Source: Pedobacter heparinus DSM 2366 (GTDB lineage Bacteria > Bacteroidota > Bacteroidia > Sphingobacteriales > Sphingobacteriaceae). From it: a stretch of 64,000 bases of DNA. The notes under the pieces were generated by a model, which was not told the origin of the DNA, made no database searches, and was given only the letters and a program-made list of their open reading frames with translations. The stretch spans positions 1,922,001 to 1,986,000 of the forward strand of contig NC_013061.1 in NCBI RefSeq assembly GCF_000023825.1, in the 5' to 3' direction. A program made the translations under genes and the position numbers. Below, in pieces: positions 48,906-59,231 of the stretch; positions within the stretch are counted from its first letter, which is position 1; every line of letters begins with the position of its first letter.

Positions 48906-51900
48906 ATGCCTGAATCATCTCCCCTCGAAAACTACCTTCGTCTGATCCACGACCTTAAGGACCAACCGGAAAACAAAAACACAAGCCTTGAAAATTTAGT
49001 GGGTTTACTCCAAAAGGCAGACCTTAATGCCGGCAATCTCAGCGTACTGAAAAATGAAACAGCCTCAGTAATCAAAGAAAACATTGAAAACAGCAGTTTG
49101 CTGCGCAAATTTGCCAATGTTAAACTGCCGGATAAGGCCAATGAATATCAGGTGGTACGTAGGGAAATGCCGCTTTCGGCTATTGCCATGCCCGGAACGG
49201 AAACATGGCTGGGAAGTTTGGCCAGTCCGGAAAAAACAATGGGCCCCTTTAAAGCCGATGATGGCAGGTTGTATTGGTTTGATTTTTACAAGTATGAAAA
49301 GCTGGTAAAGATTTATGTGGCTGGTGATTCCAGACCTTTGATGCTGGTTCCGGTTAGAACAGGCATACTGAACGCCAGACCTGCTATGCAGTTCAATCTG
49401 GCAAAGGGGAGCATCTGGATCAGGGCCGACCTGTTTAACATTAAGGCGGGTACAGGTACTTATACGGGTTTAAAAATATCGGGCGGAAAGCTGTTGCTGA
49501 ACCAGAACCAGACACTGAGTGCCGATAAAATGACTTTGCCCTTAACCACCAGCTTTTCTTTGGAGCTGGAACTGGACAATAGTTTTACTGCCAGTGGAAC
49601 GGGCGCAGTGGGCATTGATGCACGTATGGCCGACCTGAAATTACCCGCACAGGTAGCTTTTAACTATGCGAACAATAAATGGACGGTATTTAGACTGGGG
49701 ACTTGCAGCTGGCAGTTATATGGCGATCAGAAGCGATTTGACTGGATTCCAGATAGCCAGAATACTTTTAGTGCCGACCTTAACCGCGTGCTGATCAGGC
49801 TGAAAAGTGATGTGCCCGACTTTACCGTAAACGATTGCAAATCGGATTTTTTTAAACTGCAGGGTACTGCACCTTCAGCTTCTGCAGCCTGGTGCCTGGC
49901 AGTAGCCGAACTGGATATCGACAAGCCTTTTGCAATCAAAAACAATGGCGGTATTGCCCTGGCCTGTAATGTGGGTTTACAGGCGATATGGAAAGGCGCA
50001 GGGAATGGTTCGGATTGGGTAAGCCTGAACAGGCCGGTACTGCTGGCCGAACCAGGTTTGATCTCTATCCGTGAACAGCTGGCTGATTTTAAGTTACTGG
50101 AAGAACAGTATACTTTATGGAACAGGGAAGGCGATATTCCTGTACAAACAAAAGCCAAACTTTCTTTTTTACATAAGAAAAAACTGGAGTACAACAGTGC
50201 TGAAGAGGGTGCAGAAAATATTTCTGTACTTGCAGATGTGCAGTTTGAAATTGATAAACCCATAAGGGCCGACGGAATTGCGGTTGCCCCGGCTACCCTG
50301 GACAGTATTTATGTGAAATATATCACAGAAACAGCCAGCCAGATGATGGTATGGGACCAGGATATGGCAACTGAAAATAAGGCTGAAAAACCATACCAGT
50401 TTGCCATCCGCAATGCTTATTTTATAACCACGCCACCGGCTATGGTGATACTGTCGGGTAGTTTTGATGAACAAAACCTATTGAAAACAGGCAACCTGAC
50501 TATATTGTATGGTTTGCTGGACCTGATTCCGACCTTACCACATCCTTATACTTCCCGCACATTAAGAAAAGAAAGAAATATAGGGGTTTACAGAGATGTT
50601 GCTGCCTATAACAGAAGTGCAAAGTGTATTCTGGCCTCTGTTTGTAAATGGGACCATGACAATGGCCTGGGGGGATTGGTTAATGTAGATTTTAAGTTGA
50701 TGTACAGTCAGCTGGCAGGGCTGCCATTGTTTGGTGGCAGTTTGGATGACAACTCGGGAAGCCCGGGTGTACTGGGTGCTTACGGGCACCTGACGAGTCC
50801 GGAAAGCATCACTTATTCTGAAAAATACAGGAATGGCGATGAACGGCGCCAGGATATTTTCTCTTTGCTGGACCTGAGTACCAATTATGATTTGCTGGGC
50901 ATTTCTATGTCGTTTGACCAGCGAACAGCATTTACAGAGCGTTATGCAAGTGTGCAGGCCAGCAACCAAAGCGAGGTGGTAACAGTTGAGCGCATGCAGC
51001 TCCGTGCCCCAATGGCCCTGTTAAACGGCTTTACACTGCCACATATTTCCTGGGAACCCCTGATTAACCTGAGTAAGCCCCTGGTTAGTGCCGATCCGCC
51101 TGAAGGCCTGATTGGCTTTAAGGACAATGGGCCCGCGACGATATTTACACAAAATGACATCAGGTCTTTAAGCATTGACCCCAAGGCTTATATGAACCGG
51201 TTTAAGCAGAACCTTAAACCAGCGGATGGCATAGTGGTTAGCGCCGGGGAAACCCAGCTGACGGATGCAGAAAGGGCCAAATTGCAAAGCAGTGTGCTTT
51301 TTGGTTTGCCCAATGGTAAGCTTTCTCTGGCTTATTTAACGCCCTACAATCCAGATCAGGCGCGCATGAACAGCAGGCACCTTGATTTTATACAACCAGA
51401 ATTTTCTTTAACTAAAAATACGTTTAAGCTTAAAGGAGGCATGCAGTTCAGGATTGCTGCCGAGAAACCTGATAATCCGGAGCTCCCTCCATTGTTAACG
51501 GGACTTACCAAGCAGGAAAGAAACCTGACGGACCCTTATGGAAATGAGATTGACAAGAGCATTTTAGGGCAAACTGTACATGATATTTTTAACAATGTGT
51601 TTGCAGCGGGGGTTAAGGATGATGGGGTGCCGCTTACTCATATTGATTTTTCTGGCTATGGTGCAAGTACCTTTAGCAACTGGTTAAAACCCCTGGCCAA
51701 ATATGGGGATGTGACCCAGGTTAAGTTTGATGTGATGAGGGGCAGGGTAGCCCACGAGGTGGTACAGGTAATCAGTGTACTGTACCCATGGGGAATTACC
51801 GTGATCAGGACCATTACTCTTTATCGCAGGAACAATGCAATCATTTTTAGGGAAGACAGTGGCTGGATTGCCAAGAGTGACGGCTTGTTCGATTTTTCTT

Positions 51901-53927
51901 TCAGGGCCCGTAACAAGGCAAACGATAAAAACAGTGTCGGCTTTTTCCAGAATCCTTATGTGTTTCATCCAGGTGTAATAGAGGGCTTGTTTAATGTGCA
52001 CAACATCAGGGAAATAGATGGTGACGTGATGGCACTGCCTTATACACCTGAAGATGGCGACTATAGGGTAGCAGGGAATGGTTATGTGACTGATACCGGA
52101 CCGGCCAGCACAGTGCCTGCCCGGTTTATAGGGGTAACTTTTGATGCGGATGTGGCCATAGAAAATGTAACCAGCGGACTGAATGGAAAATATGTAACCG
52201 GCAAGCAGTTTAAAGGTTATTTGCAGGTACTGCCCTCTGGTGTTCCTGTGCCTGCCGATACGTTCAGACAACTGATGCTGAACAGCCAGAATTCAATAGG
52301 CGGGAGGGTAGATTGTGCGGTTAGCCTGGCCAAAAGTTTGCAGCTGATGCAGCTGGAGCGGGTAGAGGTAAATGCCTCATTTGAAAAAGATGATGAGACG
52401 AAGCATGTGTTTATTGTTGCCGGAAAAGGATCGGTACAGTTGCCGGCAGATGGCAGCTGGAGTGTGGTGGAACTGGATAAGCAGAGCGGTGAGGTAAGCC
52501 CTGTGGCCAACAAACAGAGTGTACCACTGATCCGGATAGGTGAAAGGGCCCGTGACAAAGCGGGTTTTGTACTGTATGGCAAAAGTCCGGTTTCGCAGGT
52601 GGCTTTTCCGGATGCTTTGCTGAACAAGGTAACTTTTTTGCGGCGGTATGGTTATGTGCAGAATACAGGAACACAGAAATTGCTGCTCGGTGATCCAAGA
52701 TATGACCTGAACAATCCGCTGGCCATGATTACAGAGGCGCCTTTACTGGCCGATAGTTTCAGGTTGCTGAACAGCAAAGGGCCTTTTCCGAACATGGTGA
52801 ATGCTTTGCAGATAGAAAATGTAGTTGAATCGGCCACAGATATCCTTTCTACAGGATTGTCTAAAGCGATTAACAATTTTCCTGTTCCGGATCATTTTGA
52901 ATTTGATGTCATTGGTAAAGCAGGCGATGCTTTCAGGATGTATATCCAGTATAAAAGTGAGACAAAAGGTGGCACAAAATCGGGCACATTGGTTAATTAT
53001 GTAACCGACTCGGCCGCAGGGGGCGACAAATGGAAAAATGAGCTGAGCAATATGAGCATTGTGGTAGACCTGGCCTCTTTTAAATCGCTGATGACGATTA
53101 GTGGTGATTTTAAGGCCAAAGCTTCGGCCAGCCCCGGATTTGATTCGGGCAATGCCCCACAGCTGAAACTGGCCGAGCCACTTGAAAAAATATACCAGAT
53201 ACTCGAATTCCTGGATAACCTGGACCCGACACAGCCGGTTGAGGCGGTAAAAAAAGGCTTGCAGATTGCCATGAGCAATGCGGCAGATTCATGGGAATAT
53301 AAGTTTAAGGCTTCTAAAGAAATCCCTTTTGTGAAATTTCCCTTCGATCCGATCAATTACAACTCGCCAACCACACCACTTAAACTGGACGCCTACTTTA
53401 AAATTGGCTGCTATTTTAATCAGCCAATGAAAATACCCAATACGATAGACCAGATCATTCCCTCGGCTGGTGCATTTTTGGAGCTTGGTGCCGATTTAAG
53501 GGTGATGTGCGTATCGCTTGCTGCAGCTACGGTGTATGCAACCGGAAGGGCAGAAGTGGGCCTGGCTGCCGATTTGAAGAACCCGCCAACGCTCTATTTT
53601 AAATTTGGCTTTGGTATAGAACTTTGTGTTGGCCTGCCGGTAATAGGCAGTGTATCTGTACTGTATATGGTGGGGGTAGATATGTCGCTGAATACCGAAG
53701 TACTTATTGTAGGTGCATTTATTTATTTCAGGGGCCGTGCAGAGATCTTCGGGGGCATTGTAACCGTAACCATCCAGATAGAAGCGGCCGGAAAAATAGA
53801 GAAACAACTGGGTGGCGGACCAACCAGCTGCATTGCCATGTGCACCTTCGCTTTAGACATCAGCATTTTCTGGGTAATTGACATCAATTTCTCCGAAACC
53901 TGGCAGGAAACCCGTCAGATTGCTTAA
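48906..53927 (+). CDS. Giant protein of unknown function, 1673 residues
   Basis: I do not recognise this family. The N-terminus (1 to about 90) is helical and charged, with no signal peptide, so export by Sec is not indicated. A beta-rich aromatic region follows (from about 115, LYWFDFYKYEKLVKIYV). Near 945-975 is a well-formed segment, AHEVVQVISVLYPWGITVIR, followed by ITLYRRNNAIIFREDSGW. The last 150 residues or so (about 1520-1673) are Gly/Ala/Val-rich alternating strands, such as IELCVGLPVIGSVSVLYMVG and VLIVGAFIYFRGRAEIFGG, resembling a barrel or membrane-inserting sheet. The companion giant gene starts 17 bases after the stop. The frame is uninterrupted over 5 kb, so the protein is under selection. 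Confidence 0.85.
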   Translation: MPESSPLENYLRLIHDLKDQPENKNTSLENLVGLLQKADLNAGNLSVLKNETASVIKENIENSSLLRKFANVKLPDKANEYQVVRREMPLSAIAMPGTETWLGSLASPEKTMGPFKADDGRLYWFDFYKYEKLVKIYVAGDSRPLMLVPVRTGILNARPAMQFNLAKGSIWIRADLFNIKAGTGTYTGLKISGGKLLLNQNQTLSADKMTLPLTTSFSLELELDNSFTASGTGAVGIDARMADLKLPAQVAFNYANNKWTVFRLGTCSWQLYGDQKRFDWIPDSQNTFSADLNRVLIRLKSDVPDFTVNDCKSDFFKLQGTAPSASAAWCLAVAELDIDKPFAIKNNGGIALACNVGLQAIWKGAGNGSDWVSLNRPVLLAEPGLISIREQLADFKLLEEQYTLWNREGDIPVQTKAKLSFLHKKKLEYNSAEEGAENISVLADVQFEIDKPIRADGIAVAPATLDSIYVKYITETASQMMVWDQDMATENKAEKPYQFAIRNAYFITTPPAMVILSGSFDEQNLLKTGNLTILYGLLDLIPTLPHPYTSRTLRKERNIGVYRDVAAYNRSAKCILASVCKWDHDNGLGGLVNVDFKLMYSQLAGLPLFGGSLDDNSGSPGVLGAYGHLTSPESITYSEKYRNGDERRQDIFSLLDLSTNYDLLGISMSFDQRTAFTERYASVQASNQSEVVTVERMQLRAPMALLNGFTLPHISWEPLINLSKPLVSADPPEGLIGFKDNGPATIFTQNDIRSLSIDPKAYMNRFKQNLKPADGIVVSAGETQLTDAERAKLQSSVLFGLPNGKLSLAYLTPYNPDQARMNSRHLDFIQPEFSLTKNTFKLKGGMQFRIAAEKPDNPELPPLLTGLTKQERNLTDPYGNEIDKSILGQTVHDIFNNVFAAGVKDDGVPLTHIDFSGYGASTFSNWLKPLAKYGDVTQVKFDVMRGRVAHEVVQVISVLYPWGITVIRTITLYRRNNAIIFREDSGWIAKSDGLFDFSFRARNKANDKNSVGFFQNPYVFHPGVIEGLFNVHNIREIDGDVMALPYTPEDGDYRVAGNGYVTDTGPASTVPARFIGVTFDADVAIENVTSGLNGKYVTGKQFKGYLQVLPSGVPVPADTFRQLMLNSQNSIGGRVDCAVSLAKSLQLMQLERVEVNASFEKDDETKHVFIVAGKGSVQLPADGSWSVVELDKQSGEVSPVANKQSVPLIRIGERARDKAGFVLYGKSPVSQVAFPDALLNKVTFLRRYGYVQNTGTQKLLLGDPRYDLNNPLAMITEAPLLADSFRLLNSKGPFPNMVNALQIENVVESATDILSTGLSKAINNFPVPDHFEFDVIGKAGDAFRMYIQYKSETKGGTKSGTLVNYVTDSAAGGDKWKNELSNMSIVVDLASFKSLMTISGDFKAKASASPGFDSGNAPQLKLAEPLEKIYQILEFLDNLDPTQPVEAVKKGLQIAMSNAADSWEYKFKASKEIPFVKFPFDPINYNSPTTPLKLDAYFKIGCYFNQPMKIPNTIDQIIPSAGAFLELGADLRVMCVSLAAATVYATGRAEVGLAADLKNPPTLYFKFGFGIELCVGLPVIGSVSVLYMVGVDMSLNTEVLIVGAFIYFRGRAEIFGGIVTVTIQIEAAGKIEKQLGGGPTSCIAMCTFALDISIFWVIDINFSETWQETRQIA

Positions 53928-53944
53928 CCAACAGAACAACTACC

Positions 53945-56900
53945 ATGGAACCAATAACCCTATGTATCCTTAGCTTTCCTCAGCGTTATGAAAACGGCAG
54001 GATTGTTTTCAATATTGTGATTATACCCCGTAACCTGAACCCGCTGGCACCTTTAAAAGACGGTCAGCCTGCATTTGCCGATGCACAGCTTAATTTTAAG
54101 GCGATGGTGATCAACAGTCTGGACGGACTGCCTTTAACAAGCGGTGTTAATTTTGAACTGGAAACTGAACTGGAAAATCCGGTAGAAAATACCCGCCCGG
54201 TATGGGAAGCCTTAAAGGCCCAGCTGGAAGAGTTTGACGGCAGGAAAATTGATGAGGACGAAACCAGACTGCAAGAGCAGAAAGCTGGTGCTACTATAGA
54301 AAAATATAAAGACTGCGCCATCCGTAAGTACCTGCCGGAAAGTTACAGGGCTGCTTTTAATTTTGTAAAGCCCAAAACAAGGTATGCATTAACAGGAGAT
54401 GAATACCAGTGTGCGGTAAAGAATAAGGACAAACAGGTTAGCGATGAGCCGACCGACAGGGATACGCTTTCCTGGGGGAAAGTAATTGCCTATTGCTTGC
54501 GTAATCCTTTACTTGCCCAAAAGGTAGGCCTGATTTATAAGGCCTCTGTTCGTTTCCCGGAAAATGAAAAACTTTTTGAGGAAGGTGGCTGGCTGTATAC
54601 GGAGCTGGCTGCGGGCAGCGATTTTGCGGGGATTGGAAAATTGCAGTTTGCAGCAAGGATACCTGCACTTAAAGGAAAAAATGAACGGATATTGTTTGCG
54701 CCGGTACAGTTTCCGGTAAGGGAGCTGGCCGAGAACAATACCGGCTATGACGAAATTATGCGGGAAGCCATTTTTTATGATGATGGCTTTGCCAAAATTG
54801 TACATGCCAACCAGCCTGTTAACCAGGACCTGTTGCAGGAGAAAGATAAGTCTAACCCACCTTTAAAAGATATTGGCCTGCGCCTGGGCTGGGATGATGA
54901 GCAGATTGCCATCTGGTTTAACCGGCAAATGCTGCAAAAAGAGGAACAGACGGGTAATCCGGTAGAAGCCCCTTTAGGCGTGTTTGGGTATCGTGTAGAT
55001 GTTAAAACAGCTGATGATGACCGATGGCATAGCCAGAACAGCGTGATTGCTGAAAGGAGTACGGCACTGGCACAGGGCCGTATTCAGATTGCCGAAGCAG
55101 GAGCAGTGCTGGAACCAGGGATAGAGGTGCACCCCGCATCGCATGGCAATTCTAAAGCAGATGGTTTCTGGCTGCCCATGTATTTTAGCAGCTGGGCAGG
55201 CAAGCCGCTGACCATCGCAGATAAGGATGCGGAGGAGATCAACAGGCTGACGCATGACCAGATGGTACAGCCACGCCCCGACCTGCCCGACAATACCATC
55301 AATAGCATTGCCAAGAAAACCTATCATCCTTACGTTCCCGACCCCGAGCATGTATTTCCGCTGGTTTATGGTCGTAAATACCAGTTTCGCATCAGGATGA
55401 TGGATATTTCCGGTGGTGGCCCCCTTGTGGGTGATGAACCTGTAAACGGGGGCGAAAGGCCGGTTGCCAAAACACATTTTAAAAGATATGTTGCAGCAGG
55501 TAACTTAAACCTGCTGAATGCAAAAGAGGCCTACGATTTGCTTGTGGAAGGGACGGCTGCGGTACCACTTGCAGATACCAGTATCCTTGAAAACATAGTG
55601 GATGCCAATAATCCTGTTTTAAGAATTAAAAGGCCCTTGCTGGCTTATCCGGCAGTGGTATATACCGGTAAGTATACAGATGCGGTAGCACAGTTAAAGG
55701 CCATACTGGACAATGTACCTGCCGGACCAGATAAGAGCAGCGTAGATATTGGCCTTGCCGATCCGGATGTGGATTATTTTAAAGTGAGCGTAGAGGTAAA
55801 GAGCCTGGAAATGGACAATGTGCTTTCGGAAAGTGGCAGGGAGCCTTATATTTTGTGGTATGAAAAGGAATATGAACTGGACAAAGCTTTAAATAAATAC
55901 GACCAGGAGTTTGCCCTGAGTGTGGTGTACAGGGATTTTAAAGTGCTGGATTTTGAAAATGGCCTTGCGGATAAGGGTAGTGCTGCAGAGCTGGTATTGC
56001 CTACATCCAGGCACCTGCGCCTTACTTTTACACCGATCATTAAAATGGCCGATAATAACTATGCGGATGAGGGTATTCTGGAAGGGAAAAAGATCAGGCT
56101 GACTTCCTTTAAACCGGCCAAAGATGAAAGGGACTTGTTACAGGCCACAGAAATGGGGCTTAAGGCCATTTATCTGCAGCCCGAGCATGCTGCCGACCAG
56201 AATAAAGTAATTGGGCAAAAGAATTTTATGGTGCTTAATATCCTGAAAAGCAGTACCCCGCCAGAGCTTTCCAGACTGGCAGATGCACTGAACCTTAGTG
56301 CGCATAACCTGACCATAGAGGGCGAAAAGGGCAGGCGTACCCAATTTGGCTGTTCTAAACTGATGCGGCATTCGCTGGCCCCGGATTCTTCTTCGGTGTC
56401 TTTTTCTTCGCTAGGGGAATTGTATAACCAATGGATAATTGCGGTAGATTATACCTTAAAACGCGACTGGGCCTGGGATGGGCTGATGCCTGAAAGTGTT
56501 TCTGTGTACAGAAAATGGAAGCATGAGCTGGATGTGGATTATCCGGCGGTGGATGAGCTGGCAGGAACCATCAGGCTTTCGGATACGGCAAACATCAATG
56601 CCTTATATGATGCCGACCGGGAAAGTACACGCCTGATATTTCTGGATGCCTTTGATCCGAAAAAAGCGAACGATGCCTTTCCTACGGAAACCATGCTGGA
56701 GTACAGGATAGTGCTGAATTTCAGACCGGAATTTTCGGGTAGCCTGAAAGATGTTGATCCTGAGACGGGAAAAGAGGAAATAACTGCCGAAGTACATTTG
56801 CCGGTAACGATTATTCCGCACCAGGTACCTCAACTGGTTTCGGCAGGTATTGCTTTATCGCCTTATGTGGCAGATGTGGAAAGGTATGCTTCAACAGAGA

Positions 56901-57958
56901 TGCGGCAGCGGTTTTTATGGCTGGAAATGGCAGAGCCCCCAGCCGATCCGAACGATACTTATTTTGTAAGGGTGCTGGCCAATGCGCCCGACCCATTGCT
57001 GTGCAACATGAACGGGGAGCTGATCAGCTACGATCCGGCCGATCCGCCTTTGGGTATCAATGAGGAAAAGATAAGGGTGATCAGTCCGGGTATGGACAAT
57101 GATTTTGCGGGAATGGGTGCGATGCAACAGATGATTGCTGAAGACAATACAGGGGGCAATACCAGGTATTATATGGTGCCTTTGCCACCAGGGTTGCATG
57201 CAGACAGTGATGAGTTGTTCGGTTTTTTTACTTATGAGATTAGACTGGGGCATAAAAAAGAACTTTGGAGCACTGCACAGGCCAGATATGGCAGGCCGCT
57301 AAAAGTAAACGGTGTGCAGCACCCGGCACCTGCATTAAGCTGCAACGCCTTCCGGAGAAAATATGAGGTTTGGCTGGGATTGAGGGGCAGGGTGCTGGAA
57401 AATAAAAAGATACCCGTTGGACTTTTTGAAAATAATGAAAGGCCTGGCAGGGGGAAGCGACTGGTTAAAAAAATAACCAATAATGAACTGGTGATTACAG
57501 CGCCTTTTGCCATGGCGGTCCTGAACGGAAAAAATGTATCGGCCCGGCCACCACAAACCAGTTTATGGTATATGTTGTATACGCAGGTGAGGCAGGCCGA
57601 TGGTATGAGTTATAGGAATTTGCTGATTGATTCGGACCTGATGCCTTATGTGCCTTTAAAATCTGATAAAAGGGAGGATGGTACCTTATATGGTACAGCA
57701 GTACTTAAATTGGAAGATGTGGAAGCAAAGCTGGTGGCATTAGGGCTGCCCGCCAACAGCAGTTTGAGCGTATTGTGCGTAGAGATGTTTCCGCTTGACA
57801 ATACCTGGCATATGGAATCTGGCCGTAATGTTCAGCTGGCAGCAGCTTCGGGACGAAGGAAAATCATCAATCCGCTGACTGAAGGCCTGGGTGGCTACCG
57901 GATTTACCGTACGTCGGCATTGGTTCCGGTTGCTGATGTTTGCTGTGACGATTGTTAA
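53945..57958 (+). CDS. Giant protein of unknown function, 1337 residues
   Basis: This is the companion of the 1673-residue protein and is also of a family I do not recognise. There is no signal peptide; it opens EPITLCILSFPQRYENGRIV with beta strands. Residues about 60-130 are helical and charged. Around 460-490 is HPYVPDPEHVFPLVYGRKYQ then FRIRMMDISGGGP, which looks like a beta-sandwich core. The chain ends in VPVADVCCDDC, a Cys cluster at the very C-terminus that could bind metal or form disulfides. The two giants are certainly co-transcribed, and a DinB-fold gene follows 36 bases later. Confidence 0.85.
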   Translation: MEPITLCILSFPQRYENGRIVFNIVIIPRNLNPLAPLKDGQPAFADAQLNFKAMVINSLDGLPLTSGVNFELETELENPVENTRPVWEALKAQLEEFDGRKIDEDETRLQEQKAGATIEKYKDCAIRKYLPESYRAAFNFVKPKTRYALTGDEYQCAVKNKDKQVSDEPTDRDTLSWGKVIAYCLRNPLLAQKVGLIYKASVRFPENEKLFEEGGWLYTELAAGSDFAGIGKLQFAARIPALKGKNERILFAPVQFPVRELAENNTGYDEIMREAIFYDDGFAKIVHANQPVNQDLLQEKDKSNPPLKDIGLRLGWDDEQIAIWFNRQMLQKEEQTGNPVEAPLGVFGYRVDVKTADDDRWHSQNSVIAERSTALAQGRIQIAEAGAVLEPGIEVHPASHGNSKADGFWLPMYFSSWAGKPLTIADKDAEEINRLTHDQMVQPRPDLPDNTINSIAKKTYHPYVPDPEHVFPLVYGRKYQFRIRMMDISGGGPLVGDEPVNGGERPVAKTHFKRYVAAGNLNLLNAKEAYDLLVEGTAAVPLADTSILENIVDANNPVLRIKRPLLAYPAVVYTGKYTDAVAQLKAILDNVPAGPDKSSVDIGLADPDVDYFKVSVEVKSLEMDNVLSESGREPYILWYEKEYELDKALNKYDQEFALSVVYRDFKVLDFENGLADKGSAAELVLPTSRHLRLTFTPIIKMADNNYADEGILEGKKIRLTSFKPAKDERDLLQATEMGLKAIYLQPEHAADQNKVIGQKNFMVLNILKSSTPPELSRLADALNLSAHNLTIEGEKGRRTQFGCSKLMRHSLAPDSSSVSFSSLGELYNQWIIAVDYTLKRDWAWDGLMPESVSVYRKWKHELDVDYPAVDELAGTIRLSDTANINALYDADRESTRLIFLDAFDPKKANDAFPTETMLEYRIVLNFRPEFSGSLKDVDPETGKEEITAEVHLPVTIIPHQVPQLVSAGIALSPYVADVERYASTEMRQRFLWLEMAEPPADPNDTYFVRVLANAPDPLLCNMNGELISYDPADPPLGINEEKIRVISPGMDNDFAGMGAMQQMIAEDNTGGNTRYYMVPLPPGLHADSDELFGFFTYEIRLGHKKELWSTAQARYGRPLKVNGVQHPAPALSCNAFRRKYEVWLGLRGRVLENKKIPVGLFENNERPGRGKRLVKKITNNELVITAPFAMAVLNGKNVSARPPQTSLWYMLYTQVRQADGMSYRNLLIDSDLMPYVPLKSDKREDGTLYGTAVLKLEDVEAKLVALGLPANSSLSVLCVEMFPLDNTWHMESGRNVQLAAASGRRKIINPLTEGLGGYRIYRTSALVPVADVCCDDC

Positions 57959-57994
57959 AGCTTAACTTTACCGGCTCAGTTAAAAAGATGAACC

Positions 57995-58444
57995 ATGTTA
58001 AAAGAAGCATTAAAATCACTCTTTACAAGAGACCTGAACAGACTAAAAGCTGAAATTGAGCAATATCAGCACGAACAGCATATCTGGCATGTTGACCGGA
58101 ACATAGCCAATTCTGCGGGTAACCTTTGTTTACATCTGGTGGGCAACCTGAACACTTATGTAGGGGCTGAATTGGGTAAAACTGGATATGTAAGGGACAG
58201 GCCTTTAGAGTTTTCTTTGAAAAATGTACCAAGAGCTGAATTGGTACGTATGGTTGAAGCGACCATTAAGGTTGTAAACGAAGCGCTTGAGCCACTGACT
58301 GATCAGGACCTTGAAAAGGATTACCCACAGGTGAAAATTGTGGAGGGGGGAAGTTCTGTTGCTTTTATGCTGATCCATTTGAGCGGACACCTGGCTTATC
58401 ACCTTGGGCAGATCAATTACCACAGGCGGTTACTGGATCTGTAA
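57995..58444 (+). CDS. DinB/YfiT-superfamily metal-binding four-helix protein
   Basis: This 149-residue helical protein has histidines spaced as in the DinB fold: H47 (LHLVGNL), then H132 and H136 in HLSGHLAYHLGQI, which would bind one divalent metal. Family members include thiol-dependent transferases and stress-linked proteins, so no reaction is assigned. It lies 36 bases after the second giant gene, on the same strand before a strong terminator, so it is probably the last gene of that operon. Confidence 0.88.
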   Translation: MLKEALKSLFTRDLNRLKAEIEQYQHEQHIWHVDRNIANSAGNLCLHLVGNLNTYVGAELGKTGYVRDRPLEFSLKNVPRAELVRMVEATIKVVNEALEPLTDQDLEKDYPQVKIVEGGSSVAFMLIHLSGHLAYHLGQINYHRRLLDL

Positions 58445-58450
58445 GGTATA

Positions 58451-58492
58451 TAAACAAAAATGCCGGATATTTTTATCCGGCATTTTTGTTTA
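58451..58492. terminator. Bidirectional terminator, 19-bp perfect stem
   Basis: Bases 58451-58469 and 58474-58492 are exact complements around TTTT. The GC core GCCGGAT is flanked by A5/T5 runs, giving U tails both ways. It separates the DinB gene (+) from pgl (-). Confidence 0.9.
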
Positions 58493-58505
58493 AGGTCTGT
58501 AAGGT

Positions 58506-59231
58506 TTAATTGTCGAGCAGACTTGCAGCCGCATCGTCCAGAAACCAGGTAACCCCGCCATCAATCGGATTGATCAATTGTGCGGGATAGAGTCTGGTAT
58601 TTCTTTTTTTGCTTTCAATTACTTCTTTTACCGCTTTAGCTTTGTTTTCGCCAAAAACCAGGAAGGCAACATTTTTTGCCTTATTGATTAAAGGGGCGGT
58701 AAAGCTGATGCGATAGGTAGAGAGTTTTTCTACAAATACCGAATCGATCTCTACATTTTTATTGTTTAAAATATCCGTACCTGGAAACAAGGATGCAGTG
58801 TGTGCATCATCGCCCATGCCCAGCAAGATGAGGTCAAATACGAGGTCGGCCCCGTCAAAGTGTTTTACAATTGCTTTGTTGTACTCTATAGCGGCTTTTT
58901 CGGGCGCCAGGGTAGTATTTACATAAAAGATCTGGCTTTCAGGAATGTTAAGTGGGTCCAGTATGGCCTTTTTTGCCATCAGGCCATTATAACTTTCATG
59001 TGTAGGCATTACGTTACGCTCATCACCAAAAAAGAAATAAACTTTGCTCCAGTCTATTTGGTCCTTATAGGTAGTGGCCAGCATTTCGTACAGGGCCTTT
59101 GGCGAGTTGCCACCTGTAAGTACAAAATTGAAGCAGTCTTGTTCGGCGATGGCCTTGTTGGCTATTTTGATGATATAAGCGGCAAGGTCTTCGAGCAGTT
59201 CAGGCTGTGTTTTATAGATCAGTAAGTTCAT
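58506..59231 (-). CDS. pgl: 6-phosphogluconolactonase
   Basis: This 241-residue protein of the glucosamine-6-phosphate isomerase/6-phosphogluconolactonase fold hydrolyses 6-phosphogluconolactone. The visible motifs are NFVLTGGNSPKALYEMLA (phosphate loop), VYFFFGDERNVMPTHESYN and LILLGMGDDAHTASLFPG, the three family signatures. Its ATG overlaps the zwf stop as TAATG. It is the last gene of the pentose phosphate operon. Confidence 0.95.
   Translation of the reverse strand: MNLLIYKTQPELLEDLAAYIIKIANKAIAEQDCFNFVLTGGNSPKALYEMLATTYKDQIDWSKVYFFFGDERNVMPTHESYNGLMAKKAILDPLNIPESQIFYVNTTLAPEKAAIEYNKAIVKHFDGADLVFDLILLGMGDDAHTASLFPGTDILNNKNVEIDSVFVEKLSTYRISFTAPLINKAKNVAFLVFGENKAKAVKEVIESKKRNTRLYPAQLINPIDGGVTWFLDDAAASLLDN

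Noticed and set aside
51684-52271. 195-codon and 178-codon frames antisense to the 1673-residue gene (also 49727-50263)
   Set aside because: They lie wholly inside a long frame with clear coding structure and show no motif.
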